Position numbers and translations under genes: made by a program
Shown: one piece after another, positions 52,427-62,888 of the stretch
Layout: every line of letters starts with the position of its first letter
Numbering within the stretch: position 1 is the stretch's first letter
From: JAVVHE01 sp038238915
Lineage (GTDB): Bacteria > Pseudomonadota > Alphaproteobacteria > Sphingomonadales > Sphingomonadaceae
Length of the DNA: 64,000 nucleotides
Direction of reading: 5' to 3'
NCBI GenBank assembly: GCA_038238915.1
Contig: JBBSFH010000007.1
Location: 1-64,000 of the forward strand
The notes under the pieces: model-generated
Database searches by the model: none
The model's input: only the letters and a program-made list of their open reading frames with translations
Told to the model about the DNA's origin: nothing

Positions 52427-52849
52427 ATGCGTCACGGATCTGGCTATCGCAAGCTCAGCCGCACCACCAGCCACCGCCTCGCGATGTTCCGCAACATGGC
52501 GGCGGCGCTGATCAAGCATGAGCAGGTCACCACCACGCTCGCCAAAGCGCGCGAACTGCGGCCCTATGTGGAAAAGCTGATCACGCTCGCCAAGCATGGT
52601 GGTCTTTCCAATCGCCGCCTCGCGATGGCGCGGCTGATGGACGAGACGCAGCTCGCCAAGTTGTTCGATACGCTAGCACCGCGCTACGCGGGCCGCATGG
52701 GTGGCTATATCCGCGTCATCAAGGCAGGCACGCGCTTTGGCGATGCGGCCGACATGGCGGTGATCGAACTCGTCGAGCGAGATGTGAGCGCCAAGGGCCA
52801 AGATAGCGGTCCGACCGAGAACAACATGGAAGCGCGCGAGGCCGCGTAG
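52427..52849 (+). CDS. rplQ: 50S ribosomal protein L17
   Basis: A 140-residue L17 protein: MRHGSGYRKLSRTTSHRLAM, then FRNMAAALIKHEQVTTTLAK and RYAGRMGGYIRVIKAGTRFG. A short non-conserved tail ends the protein. It is the last gene of the rpsM operon, 112 bases after rpoA. Confidence 0.97.
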   Translation: MRHGSGYRKLSRTTSHRLAMFRNMAAALIKHEQVTTTLAKARELRPYVEKLITLAKHGGLSNRRLAMARLMDETQLAKLFDTLAPRYAGRMGGYIRVIKAGTRFGDAADMAVIELVERDVSAKGQDSGPTENNMEAREAA

Positions 52850-52973
52850 AATCTGGTCAACTGCGGCTAAGCGCGCAGCCTCTCCCCGCTCCGCCTGGGA
52901 GGGGAACCGCGACGTCGGGGTGAGAGTCGATTGCCCGGAGCGATCTTCGCATCGCCGGGCACTCGCCACTGCC

Positions 52974-53201
52974 TTATTTCTTCAGGCTCAACCCGCCAAA
53001 ACGCTTGTTGAACTTCGCCACCTGGCCGCCCTGATCGAGCATGCGGCCGGTCTGGCCAGTCCACGCCGGGTGCACCTTGGGATCGATGTCGAGCGACATG
53101 GTCTCGCCCTCCTTGCCCCAGGTCGAGCGGGTCTCGAACTGCGTGCCGTCGGTCATCGTGACCTTGATCATGTGGTAATCTGGATGGATGCCGGGCTTCA
53201 T
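52974..53201 (-). CDS. rpmE: 50S ribosomal protein L31
   Basis: A 75-residue L31 protein: MKPGIHPDYHMIKVTMTDGT, FETRSTWGKEGETMSLDIDP, HPAWTGQTGRMLDQGGQVAK. The zinc-binding Cys residues of the C+ type are absent, so this is the zinc-free form. The start ATG at 53201 is preceded by GGAC. An imperfect stem-loop (TGCCCGG / CCGGGCA) follows the stop. Confidence 0.96.
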   Translation of the reverse strand: MKPGIHPDYHMIKVTMTDGTQFETRSTWGKEGETMSLDIDPKVHPAWTGQTGRMLDQGGQVAKFNKRFGGLSLKK

Positions 53202-53306
53202 CGAATTGTCCTTCGGGAGAGCGGCTGGTTACCGACCAGCCTGCCAAGCGGGCGCGCATAGCCGCGATTGGCGCTGGGCGCAACCGGGACGCTATAGAGG
53301 TTCGCA

Positions 53307-54227
53307 ATGAAACGCGCCCTGCTCCTGCTGTTCGCACTCTTGGCGGTGCCCTCCCGCGCGCAGGACGCTGCGCATGCGATCCCGCCCGCCACGATCGACA
53401 ACAGCCTCGAAGTGCAGGGCGAAACCATCAGGGCGCGCAAGATCGAGACGCGATTGTCGGTGCCGGTCGATATCGATGGCCAGGGGCCGTTCCGTTTCAT
53501 CGTGGATAGCGGCGCGGATCGCTCGGTGATCGGGGCAGCGCTCGCGCAGCGGCTCGCGCTGCCCACCGGCAATCCGGTGCTGCTGCAAGGCATGGGGGGG
53601 CCGAGTACGGTGGCCACCGTTCACATCGAGCGGCTGAAACTCGGGACGAGCGAGATCCCGGGCATCACCGCTCCCGCGCTCGACGAGGCCAATCTGGGGG
53701 CGCAAGGACTGATCGGGATCGATGCGCTCGCCGAACAGCGACTGATGCTCGATTTCGAGGCGCACACGATCACCGTGCAGGACGCACGCCGACCCGAGCC
53801 GCTGCATGGCGATGAAATCATCGTCACCGCGCGTCGTCGCAAGGGCCAGTTGATCCTTACCGAACTTACTGTCGATGCAGAGCGCGTGTTCGCGGTGATC
53901 GATACCGGCACCGAAGTCACGATGGGGAACTCCGCTCTGCGCGCGCGCCTGTTCGGTCGACGCCAGTCGCCCCCGGTCACGCAGGTGACGCTCGTCAGTG
54001 TGACCGGTCAGCCGGTGGTTGCCGACGTGATCGTGATCCCGCTACTCCGGCTTGGCGGACTGACGCTGCGCAATGTGCCTGTCGCATTCTCGGACGCGCC
54101 GCCGTTTCGCCTGTTCGGTTTGGCGAACGATCCCGCGATGCTGCTGGGTACGGACGTGCTCGAGGGGTTCCGCCGCGTGTCGCTCGATTTCCGGCGCAGG
54201 AAGGTGCGGTTCGCGCTTCGTCGGTAG
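53307..54227 (+). CDS. Retropepsin-like aspartic protease, exported
   Basis: A 306-residue protein. A signal peptide (MKRALLLLFALLAVPSRAQD) is followed by two retropepsin-like halves: the first with FIVDSGADRSVIGAALAQRL (DSG), the second with VFAVIDTGTEVTMGNSALRA (DTG). Both halves carry the later hydrophobic flap and ILG-like segments (GLIGIDALAEQRLMLDFEAH; LGTDVLEGFRRVSLDFRRRK). Two active Asp motifs in one chain suggest a pseudo-dimeric protease in the periplasm. The substrate is unknown. Confidence 0.88.
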   Translation: MKRALLLLFALLAVPSRAQDAAHAIPPATIDNSLEVQGETIRARKIETRLSVPVDIDGQGPFRFIVDSGADRSVIGAALAQRLALPTGNPVLLQGMGGPSTVATVHIERLKLGTSEIPGITAPALDEANLGAQGLIGIDALAEQRLMLDFEAHTITVQDARRPEPLHGDEIIVTARRRKGQLILTELTVDAERVFAVIDTGTEVTMGNSALRARLFGRRQSPPVTQVTLVSVTGQPVVADVIVIPLLRLGGLTLRNVPVAFSDAPPFRLFGLANDPAMLLGTDVLEGFRRVSLDFRRRKVRFALRR

Positions 54228-54297
54228 GGCCGGTGGTGGAGCGGTTTGCCGGGGTTCTGCGCTGGACCGTGCGGCACCCCCCGCTTAAACCCCGCTC

Positions 54298-55884
54298 ATG
54301 TCCAAGATCGGCACCCCGCTCTCCACCCTCCCCGAAGCCAAGGCCAACGCGTCGCGCACCCATGCGCTGGTCAACGAACTCCGCGCGCTCCACGCAAAGC
54401 TGGCGCTCGGCGGCAACGAAAGCTCGCGCGAGCGCCATATCGCGCGAGGCAAGCTGTTGCCGCGCGAGCGGGTGGAGCGCCTGCTTGATCCCGGAACGGC
54501 GTTCCTCGAACTCTCCTTGCTGGCCGCGCACGGGGTTTATGAGGACGACGTGCCGGGCGCGGGCATGATCAGCGGTGTGGGGCAGATCGAGGGGCGGCTG
54601 TGTATTGTGGTTGCAAACGATCCGACGGTTAAGGGCGGCTCCTACTACCCACTCACCGTCAAGAAGCATCTGCGCGCACAGGAAATCGCCGCGCAGAACG
54701 GGCTGCCGTGCGTCTATCTGGTCGATAGTGGCGGCGCGAACCTGCCGCGCCAGGACGAGGTCTTTCCCGATCGCGATCACTTCGGACGCATCTTCTACAA
54801 TCAGGCGACGATGTCAGCTGCGGGCATCGCCCAGATCGCGGTGGTGATGGGCTCGTGCACCGCGGGCGGTGCCTATGTCCCCGCGATGTCCGATCAATCG
54901 ATCATCGTGCGGGGCCAGGGCACGATCTTCCTCGCCGGGCCGCCGCTGGTGAAGGCCGCGACCGGCGAGGAGGTGACCGCCGAGGAACTGGGCGGCGGCG
55001 ATGTGCACGCGCGGCTTTCGGGCGTGGTCGATCATCTGGCGGACAATGATCGCCATGCATTGGCGCTCGCACGCAGCATCGTCGCCACCCTGCCCCCACC
55101 AACGCTCCCCGCGCTCAACCGCCGCGAACCACGCGAGCCGTTGTATCCCGCGAGTGACTTGGCGGGGCTGATCCCCGCCGATACGCGCCAGCCGATGGAC
55201 GCGCGCGAGATCATCGCGCGGCTCGTGGACGGCTCCGAACTCGATGAGTTCAAGGCGTTGTACGGCGAGACGCTGGTGTGCGGGTTCGCGCATCTGCACG
55301 GCGTTCCGGTCGCGATCCTCGCCAACAACGGCATCCTCTTCTCCGAGAGCGCGCAGAAGGGAGCGCACTTCATCGAACTCGCGTGCGCGCGGCGCATTCC
55401 GCTGCTGTTCCTGCAAAACATCAGCGGCTTCATGGTGGGCAAGCGCTACGAGAACGAAGGGATCGCCAAACAAGGCGCGAAGCTGGTGACTGCGGTAGCG
55501 TGCGCGGCGGTGCCCAAGATTACGCTCGTAATGGGCGGATCGTTCGGGGCCGGAAATTACGGGATGTGCGGGCGCGCTTACGGCCCGCGCTTCCTGTGGA
55601 TGTGGCCCAACGCGCGCATCAGCGTGATGGGCGGCGAACAGGCGGCTTCGGTGCTCGCCACGGTAAAGTCGGGCGGCTTCGCAGGCCGAGCGGAAGAGGA
55701 AGCCTTCAAGGCCCCGATCCGCGCGCAGTACGAGGCGCAGGGCCACCCCTGGTATTCCAGCGCCAGGCTGTGGGACGATGGTGTGATTGCGCCCGCGGAT
55801 ACGCGCGCGGTGCTCGCGTTGTCGTTGGCGGCGGCGTTGCAGCAGCCGGTGGAGGAGACGCGCTTCGGCACGTTCAGGATGTAA
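54298..55884 (+). CDS. mccB: Methylcrotonyl-CoA carboxylase, carboxyltransferase (beta) subunit
   Basis: A 528-residue carboxyltransferase that moves CO2 from biotin to 3-methylcrotonyl-CoA in leucine breakdown. Typical sequences: RERHIARGKLLPRERVERLL, NDPTVKGGSYYPLTVKKHLR, DEVFPDRDHFGRIFYNQATM, VVMGSCTAGGAYVPAMSDQS, and later LLFLQNISGFMVGKRYENEG with GGSFGAGNYGMCGRAY. VKGGSYYPLTVKKHLRAQ is characteristic of the methylcrotonyl rather than the propionyl enzyme. The biotin subunit gene is 2 kb downstream, beyond two minus-strand genes. Confidence 0.94.
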   Translation: MSKIGTPLSTLPEAKANASRTHALVNELRALHAKLALGGNESSRERHIARGKLLPRERVERLLDPGTAFLELSLLAAHGVYEDDVPGAGMISGVGQIEGRLCIVVANDPTVKGGSYYPLTVKKHLRAQEIAAQNGLPCVYLVDSGGANLPRQDEVFPDRDHFGRIFYNQATMSAAGIAQIAVVMGSCTAGGAYVPAMSDQSIIVRGQGTIFLAGPPLVKAATGEEVTAEELGGGDVHARLSGVVDHLADNDRHALALARSIVATLPPPTLPALNRREPREPLYPASDLAGLIPADTRQPMDAREIIARLVDGSELDEFKALYGETLVCGFAHLHGVPVAILANNGILFSESAQKGAHFIELACARRIPLLFLQNISGFMVGKRYENEGIAKQGAKLVTAVACAAVPKITLVMGGSFGAGNYGMCGRAYGPRFLWMWPNARISVMGGEQAASVLATVKSGGFAGRAEEEAFKAPIRAQYEAQGHPWYSSARLWDDGVIAPADTRAVLALSLAAALQQPVEETRFGTFRM

Positions 55885-55898
55885 TTACAGGCACACGC

Positions 55899-56204
55899 TC
55901 ACATCAGGCGGTTCGCCATCACCCGCTTGAGGTGCGCCTCGATCTCGGCGCGCGTCGCCTTGCGGCCCTTCATCATCCAGTGGCCGCGCCAACACGTCAT
56001 TCCGTCCTGCAGGGGAGCGACGCGTGGCAGTGCGGGCGGGGGTGCGCGGCCATCGATCGGCAGCACATCGCGGATGCCCGATTCGCGCGCGGGAAACTCT
56101 GGTCGGCATGCTGGTATGGCCGCGCTCGCGTTCGCCCAAAGCAGAGCGAGCGCGCCCACGAACGGGCCGGAGGCTCTGAAAGCGCTCCGGCCCGCAGGTG
56201 CCAT
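55899..56204 (-). CDS. Small exported protein, unknown function
   Basis: A 101-residue protein from the ATG at 56204, overlapping the preceding stop (TAATG). The N-terminus is a likely signal peptide (AGRSAFRASGPFVGALALLW ending ANASAA). The mature part has two Cys (IPACRPEF and DGMTCWRGHWMMKGR) and a basic helical end (RAEIEAHLKRVMANRLM). It is coupled to the larger exported protein upstream. No family recognised. Confidence 0.65.
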   Translation of the reverse strand: MAPAGRSAFRASGPFVGALALLWANASAAIPACRPEFPARESGIRDVLPIDGRAPPPALPRVAPLQDGMTCWRGHWMMKGRKATRAEIEAHLKRVMANRLM

Positions 56205-57760
56205 TATTGGGTGACCATATGCGTGATCACAGTTTCCCATTCGGCCGTAGGTCCGTTGCCCGCGTCGACATTGCGCGGTCCGGGGATTTCCTGGAACAGC
56301 CAGAACGCCTGCGGATTGACCGGATCGATCTGCACGGCGCTGTAATCGCCCCAGCGCACGCGGCCGGGAGCGCCGAGCGTATAATCGCCGTCGATCCCGT
56401 AGGCGAGTAGTTTGGGCGACGTGCACGATACGGTCTTGGCGACGGAATTGAAGTCGCAGATCGTCGCGTAGGCGCTGATGTTCATCGTCGCGCTTGATCC
56501 ATTGTAGCCGATCACGAAGCGGCCGTTGGCGTTGGCGTCGATCGCAGGGTAGCTGTAATCGATCTTCTTCGCCGGATCGCGCACCGTGCCTTCGACCACG
56601 ATCTTGTTAGTAGTGCGATCGATGATGCCCCAGTGAACATAGTTGCTCGACTTGGCGGAGGATGACGGGTCAGCGGCAGTGTTGGTAAAATAGATGTAAT
56701 TGCCGACCTGCTTGATTGCCGAGCTGATCCGATCGTCGCTGTTGTCATAGCCAGTGCCACCCGGCTGACGGCCGAGGAGCGGGAACCCGTCATATTTGGT
56801 GAACAGCGTTTTGGGCGAGGAGAGGCCGGCCGCAGGGTCGCCCGCGTCGGTGATCTGGGAGAGTTGCAGTCGATTGAGCGTCGTATTGCTGACCGCGAGG
56901 ATGGCCTGGTTGCCATCGCTCGGGTTCTGGCTGTCGACCGCCTGGAGCGTGAAGCCGTAAGCGTTCGCGTCCGCATTGTCGAAACGCGCCAGTCGCGCCG
57001 CTGTGGGTTTGGCCAGCAGGAGATCGGCCTTGGGGTAGGAGAAAACGCCCACCGTGGTGAAGTTGAAGCCGCTTGGGCCGAGGATGAAATTATTCGTCGA
57101 AACCGTCAGCGCGTCTGCGTTCACGCCGAGCGTTGGAAAATCTCCGATCACCTGGCCACCGTTCAACGTTGTATAGATTCCTCGGAACCCATCGAGCGGA
57201 TTGGCCGTCTTCGACACCGCAACCATAATCGTGTTCGGAAGATCGACGTTGATCTGCGTGGCGAAGAAGCGTTGCGACGCGTCATCCCAGTACAAACGCG
57301 GATCACTCACTCCGGCGTTGACGATGCGCGCGGGAATGCCCGCCTGTAGCCAGAAGGTCGAATCGAGCTTGGGCTTGGCCACCAGATTGCCCTGCGTATC
57401 ATATATGGCCGCGCCGCCGTTGATGATCTGGATCACGTACCGGCTATTGGCCGCACCGGCCATGTCGGGTGGAATAAAGCCCGCTCCGAGATTGATCGTA
57501 TCGACGAGACTGAGACCCATGAACTGGCTATCGACATAAAAGCCCGCCGTGCTCGCGGTGCGCGGCACTGCGGCGGGGCGCTGCAAACGGAACGCCGATC
57601 GCAACCGTGCGGAAGGCAGGACGGTGGCACCGACGGAATTCTGCGGCGAACTCATCATCCGGACGGTCTTGGCGGGTGTTGCTGCTTGGGCCATCAACGG
57701 CGCGGCGGCCGCTATCGCGGAGAGGCAGACCGTTTTGGCCAACTGGCTAAGTTTCAACAT
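56204..57760 (-). CDS. Large exported protein of unknown function
   Basis: A 518-residue protein. The start at 57760 gives a clean signal peptide (MLKLSQLAKTVCLSAIAAAA, cleavage after QAA). GGAG lies 10 bases upstream. The mature part is beta-rich with many Asn, Gly and Thr residues (VSDPRLYWDDASQRFFATQI, SNYVHWGIIDRTTNKIVVEG, WGDYSAVQIDPVNPQAFWLF), like a propeller-type secreted protein. The frame is open further upstream without a better start. With the small gene behind it, it splits the mcc genes. Confidence 0.8.
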   Translation of the reverse strand: MLKLSQLAKTVCLSAIAAAAPLMAQAATPAKTVRMMSSPQNSVGATVLPSARLRSAFRLQRPAAVPRTASTAGFYVDSQFMGLSLVDTINLGAGFIPPDMAGAANSRYVIQIINGGAAIYDTQGNLVAKPKLDSTFWLQAGIPARIVNAGVSDPRLYWDDASQRFFATQINVDLPNTIMVAVSKTANPLDGFRGIYTTLNGGQVIGDFPTLGVNADALTVSTNNFILGPSGFNFTTVGVFSYPKADLLLAKPTAARLARFDNADANAYGFTLQAVDSQNPSDGNQAILAVSNTTLNRLQLSQITDAGDPAAGLSSPKTLFTKYDGFPLLGRQPGGTGYDNSDDRISSAIKQVGNYIYFTNTAADPSSSAKSSNYVHWGIIDRTTNKIVVEGTVRDPAKKIDYSYPAIDANANGRFVIGYNGSSATMNISAYATICDFNSVAKTVSCTSPKLLAYGIDGDYTLGAPGRVRWGDYSAVQIDPVNPQAFWLFQEIPGPRNVDAGNGPTAEWETVITHMVTQ

Positions 57761-57959
57761 GATGAAACACTCCCTGTGTCCGCACGAGGAGGTGCGGTGA
57801 CGAAAGCTTAATGGCTGTTGGCCTTTGCTGTCCTGCGGTGGATTGCCCCCACCTGTTCGCTTAGACGCAAATTTGCCACTTCTGGTCGTTTGCGTAACGA
57901 CAGGTCTTTGCCCTTTCGCGCTGGCGTTACTCGGGACCAGTGCGTAAGCCGCATGCGTC

Positions 57960-59942
57960 ATGCACAAACTCCTCGTCGCCAACCGGGGCGAGATCGCCCG
58001 CCGTATTTTTCGCACTGCCCGCGCGAGGGGCATCGCCACCGTCGCGGTCTATTCGGACGCCGACGCCAACGCGCCGCACGTGCGCGAAGCGGACGAGGCG
58101 GTTTCGATCGGACCCGCCGCCGCCGCGCAATCCTACCTCGATCAGGACAAAATCCTGGCGGCCGCGCTCCTTACGCACGCGGACGCCATCCATCCCGGCT
58201 ACGGCTTCCTCTCCGAAAACGCCGCCTTCGCTGCCGCCGTCGCGCAGGCGGGGCTGATCTGGGTCGGCCCACCAGCCGCCGCCATCGACGCGATGGGCCT
58301 CAAGGACGCCGCTAAACGCGTGATGAAGGCGGCAGGAGTGCCGGTGACGCCCGGCTATCAGGGCGAGGATCAATCACTGTCGCGGCTCGAACATGCAGCG
58401 CGCGCGATCGGCTATCCTCTGTTGATCAAGGCCACCGCAGGAGGCGGCGGCAAGGGCATGCGGCGTGTGAACAGCGCCGCCGAATTCCCGGAGGCGCTCG
58501 TCGCGGCCCAGCGCGAGGCGGAGCGCGCCTTCGGCCATGGCGAGGTGCTGATCGAGAAATATGTGATCAACGCGCGCCACGTGGAGGTGCAGGTGTTTGC
58601 CGACACCCACGGCAATGCGGTCCATCTGTTCGAGCGCGATTGTTCGCTCCAGCGCCGCCACCAGAAAGTGATCGAGGAAGCCCCTGCACCGGGCCTTTCG
58701 GATCGGCTGCGCAACACGCTGGGGATTGCGGCGGTCACCGCCGCGATGGCGATCGATTACACCAATGCGGGTACGGTCGAATTCATCCTCGATCTGGACG
58801 CGTACGACGAGCACGGCGATCCGCGCTTCTACTTCATGGAGATGAACACCCGTCTCCAGGTCGAGCATCCCGTCACCGAGGCGATCACGGGGCTCGATCT
58901 CGTCGAATGGCAGCTCCGCGTCGCGCGCGGTGAACCACTGCCGCTCACCCAGGAGCAGTTGTCCGTAACGGGCCACGCGATGGAGGCGCGGTTGTACGCA
59001 GAAGACCCTGACAGCGGCTTCCTGCCGAGCACGGGCACGCTCACCCGCCTGCACTTCCCAATCGGCCCCGGCATCCGCGTTGATACCGGAGTGGAGCAGG
59101 GCAGTGAGGTGACCGCGTGGTACGATCCGATGATCGCCAAGCTGATTGTCCACGCCCCCACGCGCGAGGCGGCGGCCGCGCGACTGGTGGCCGCGCTCGA
59201 TGCGACGCAGGTGGAAGGCCCAAAGACCAACCGCGCCTTCCTCGCGCGCCTCACCGCGCACCCCGCCTTCGTCGCGGGCGAGGTTTCCACGGGCTTCATC
59301 GCCGCGCACCACGATGCCCTGTTTGCGAACGCCCCCGCCCCGCGCGCCGCGCTCGCGCATGCAGCAGTCGCGGCGACCGAGGCGGCCGCGCGCCGCCACA
59401 TCGGCCCCTTTAGCGCCTTCCCCGATTTCCGCGTGAACCTGACCGCGCCGCGCACGATCGATCTGTACGAGGGCGAAACGCGCCATACGCTTGGCGTGAC
59501 ACGCATCGCCAACGGTCACCGGATCGAGGGCGCGGGCGAGCCGATCCACGCACGGCTGCGCTGCGCCTGCGCGGCGGATCACAGCATCACCGGCGATGTC
59601 GACGGCGAGCCCACCGACGCGGTCGTGCTGGGCACCTCCACCCGCATCGAGACCCGCATCGGGGGGCAGGTCCACCCCTTCGCGCTCACGTCCCCGCGCG
59701 CGGCGGCCGTGGCGGGCGCATCGGACGGGCGCATCACGGCCCCGATGCCCGGGCGCGTGCTCAGCCTGTGGGTAAAGCCGGGCCAGAGTGTGGCTGCGGG
59801 AGACCGGCTGCTCGTTCTCGAGGCGATGAAGATGGAGCATCGCATCGTCGCGCCGCGTGCCGCGACCGTCTCCGCGTTGTATGTGGCCGAGGGCGATCAG
59901 GTGAGCGAAGGCGCGCTCCTCGCCGAACTCGCGGTGGAATGA
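57960..59942 (+). CDS. mccA: Methylcrotonyl-CoA carboxylase, biotin-containing (alpha) subunit
   Basis: A 660-residue biotin carboxylase/biotin carrier. The biotin carboxylase part begins HKLLVANRGEIARRIFRTAR; the ATP-grasp part includes LIKATAGGGGKGMRRVNSAA, ERDCSLQRRHQKVIEEAPAP and MEMNTRLQVEHPVTEAITGL. The C-terminal biotinyl domain has the biotin Lys in VLEAMKMEHRIVAP (near residue 623). It pairs with the beta subunit at 54.3 kb and carboxylates biotin with ATP and bicarbonate. The closeness to a methylcrotonyl-type beta subunit decides the substrate. Confidence 0.93.
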   Translation: MHKLLVANRGEIARRIFRTARARGIATVAVYSDADANAPHVREADEAVSIGPAAAAQSYLDQDKILAAALLTHADAIHPGYGFLSENAAFAAAVAQAGLIWVGPPAAAIDAMGLKDAAKRVMKAAGVPVTPGYQGEDQSLSRLEHAARAIGYPLLIKATAGGGGKGMRRVNSAAEFPEALVAAQREAERAFGHGEVLIEKYVINARHVEVQVFADTHGNAVHLFERDCSLQRRHQKVIEEAPAPGLSDRLRNTLGIAAVTAAMAIDYTNAGTVEFILDLDAYDEHGDPRFYFMEMNTRLQVEHPVTEAITGLDLVEWQLRVARGEPLPLTQEQLSVTGHAMEARLYAEDPDSGFLPSTGTLTRLHFPIGPGIRVDTGVEQGSEVTAWYDPMIAKLIVHAPTREAAAARLVAALDATQVEGPKTNRAFLARLTAHPAFVAGEVSTGFIAAHHDALFANAPAPRAALAHAAVAATEAAARRHIGPFSAFPDFRVNLTAPRTIDLYEGETRHTLGVTRIANGHRIEGAGEPIHARLRCACAADHSITGDVDGEPTDAVVLGTSTRIETRIGGQVHPFALTSPRAAAVAGASDGRITAPMPGRVLSLWVKPGQSVAAGDRLLVLEAMKMEHRIVAPRAATVSALYVAEGDQVSEGALLAELAVE

Positions 59943-59958
59943 GCGCGGGGAGCTTAGG

Positions 59959-61734
<1,776 letters not shown>

Positions 61735-61781
61735 ACTGCTTACAAAACCCACATTCAGAGGCTATTCACGGCCTCGCATCT

Positions 61782-62102
61782 ATGTCCGTCACCATGGTTC
61801 GCCCAGCCCTGTTTGCGCTTGTGGTGGCGCTGGCTGCCGCGCCCGCCGTATCCGCCCAGAATCTGCGCGAGCAGGGGACGCCGTTCAATGGCCGCGAGAT
61901 GCCGGTCGATGGAGGTGGTGTCCAGCCCTTTCCCCGGCTGGTGACCGCCGCGCGATCGGCTGCGGGTGGTGGAACCTATATCGGCAGCGATTTCGAGCCC
62001 GAAAGTGCCACGTATCGCTTCAAGTTTATCAACAATGGCCGGGTAACCTGGGTAGACGTCGACGGGCGTTCGGGGCAGGTTCTCGGAGTGGAAGGACGCT
62101 GA
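61782..62102 (+). CDS. Exported PepSY-like protein
   Basis: A 106-residue protein. A signal peptide (RPALFALVVALAAAPAVSA) ends before QNLREQGTPF. The rest has a PepSY-like pattern (GGTYIGSDFEPESATYRFKF then WVDVDGRSGQVLGVEGR). Its stop overlaps the start of the response regulator (TGATG), so it belongs to this two-component operon. Small periplasmic PepSY proteins often tune such sensors. Confidence 0.75.
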   Translation: MSVTMVRPALFALVVALAAAPAVSAQNLREQGTPFNGREMPVDGGGVQPFPRLVTAARSAAGGGTYIGSDFEPESATYRFKFINNGRVTWVDVDGRSGQVLGVEGR

Positions 62103-62767
62103 TGCGTGTATTGATCGTCGAGGACGAACCCCGCCTTGCCAAGCAACTCCGTTCGACGCTTGAGGGCGCGGGCTACGCGGTGGACAGTGCGGCGGACGGC
62201 GAGGACGCCCATTATCTGGGGCAGACCGAGAATTACGACGCGGTCATCCTCGATCTGGGCCTGCCCGAAGTCGATGGCCTCACGGTCCTCGATCGCTGGC
62301 GCAAGGAGGGGCGCAAAATGCCCGTCCTCGTGCTGACCGCGCGCGATACATGGTCGGACAAGGTGAGTGGATTGGACGCGGGAGCGGACGATTACATGGC
62401 CAAGCCCTTCCAGATGGAGGAGCTGATCGCGCGCCTGCGCGCGCTGATCCGGCGCGCGGCGGGTAATGCGTCTTCGGAATTGGTGGCGGGGAGCGTGCGG
62501 CTGGACGGCCGTTCGGGCCGCGTGACCAAGCACGGCGAGGCGGTGAAGTTAACCGCGCAGGAGTATAAGCTGCTGAGCTATCTGATGCACCACAAGGGCA
62601 AGGTGGTCAGCCGCACCGAACTGATCGAGCATATTTACGATCAGGACTTCGACCGCGACAGCAACACGATCGAGGTGTTCATCACGCGTATCCGCAAGAA
62701 GCTCGGCGCGGAGATCATCACGACGATCCGCGGCCTGGGCTACAGCCTCGACGGTACACCGGCCTGA
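62102..62767 (+). CDS. OmpR/PhoP-type response regulator
   Basis: A 221-residue regulator. The receiver domain has MRVLIVEDEPRLAKQLRSTL, the phosphoacceptor Asp in AVILDLGLPEVDGL, LVLTARDTWSDKVSGLDAGA and MAKPF. The winged-helix output domain (about 125-218) has LTAQEYKLLSYLMHHKGKVV and NTIEVFITRIRKKLGAEIIT with IRGLGYSL. It is followed, after an inverted repeat, by its kinase gene. The three genes resemble PhoPQ-type systems of sphingomonads. Confidence 0.93.
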   Translation: MRVLIVEDEPRLAKQLRSTLEGAGYAVDSAADGEDAHYLGQTENYDAVILDLGLPEVDGLTVLDRWRKEGRKMPVLVLTARDTWSDKVSGLDAGADDYMAKPFQMEELIARLRALIRRAAGNASSELVAGSVRLDGRSGRVTKHGEAVKLTAQEYKLLSYLMHHKGKVVSRTELIEHIYDQDFDRDSNTIEVFITRIRKKLGAEIITTIRGLGYSLDGTPA

Positions 62768-62780
62768 TCGCGCCTGAGAT

Positions 62781-62868
62781 CGTCATCCCGGGCTTGACCC
62801 GGGACCTACCTGCCTCCGTGCCGTTTATGCTCAGCGAAGATAGGTCCCGGGTCAAGCCCGGGATGACG
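62781..62868. repeat. REP-like inverted repeat between regulator and kinase genes
   Basis: Perfect 28-base arms at 62781-62808 and 62841-62868 (core TCATCCCGGGCTTGACCCGG) flank a 32-base loop. Palindromes with this core are widespread in sphingomonad genomes as extragenic repeats. Within an operon it would form a strong RNA hairpin and could lower expression of the kinase relative to the regulator. Confidence 0.85.
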
Positions 62869-62888
62869 GGCGTGTATATGGGGAGGGC

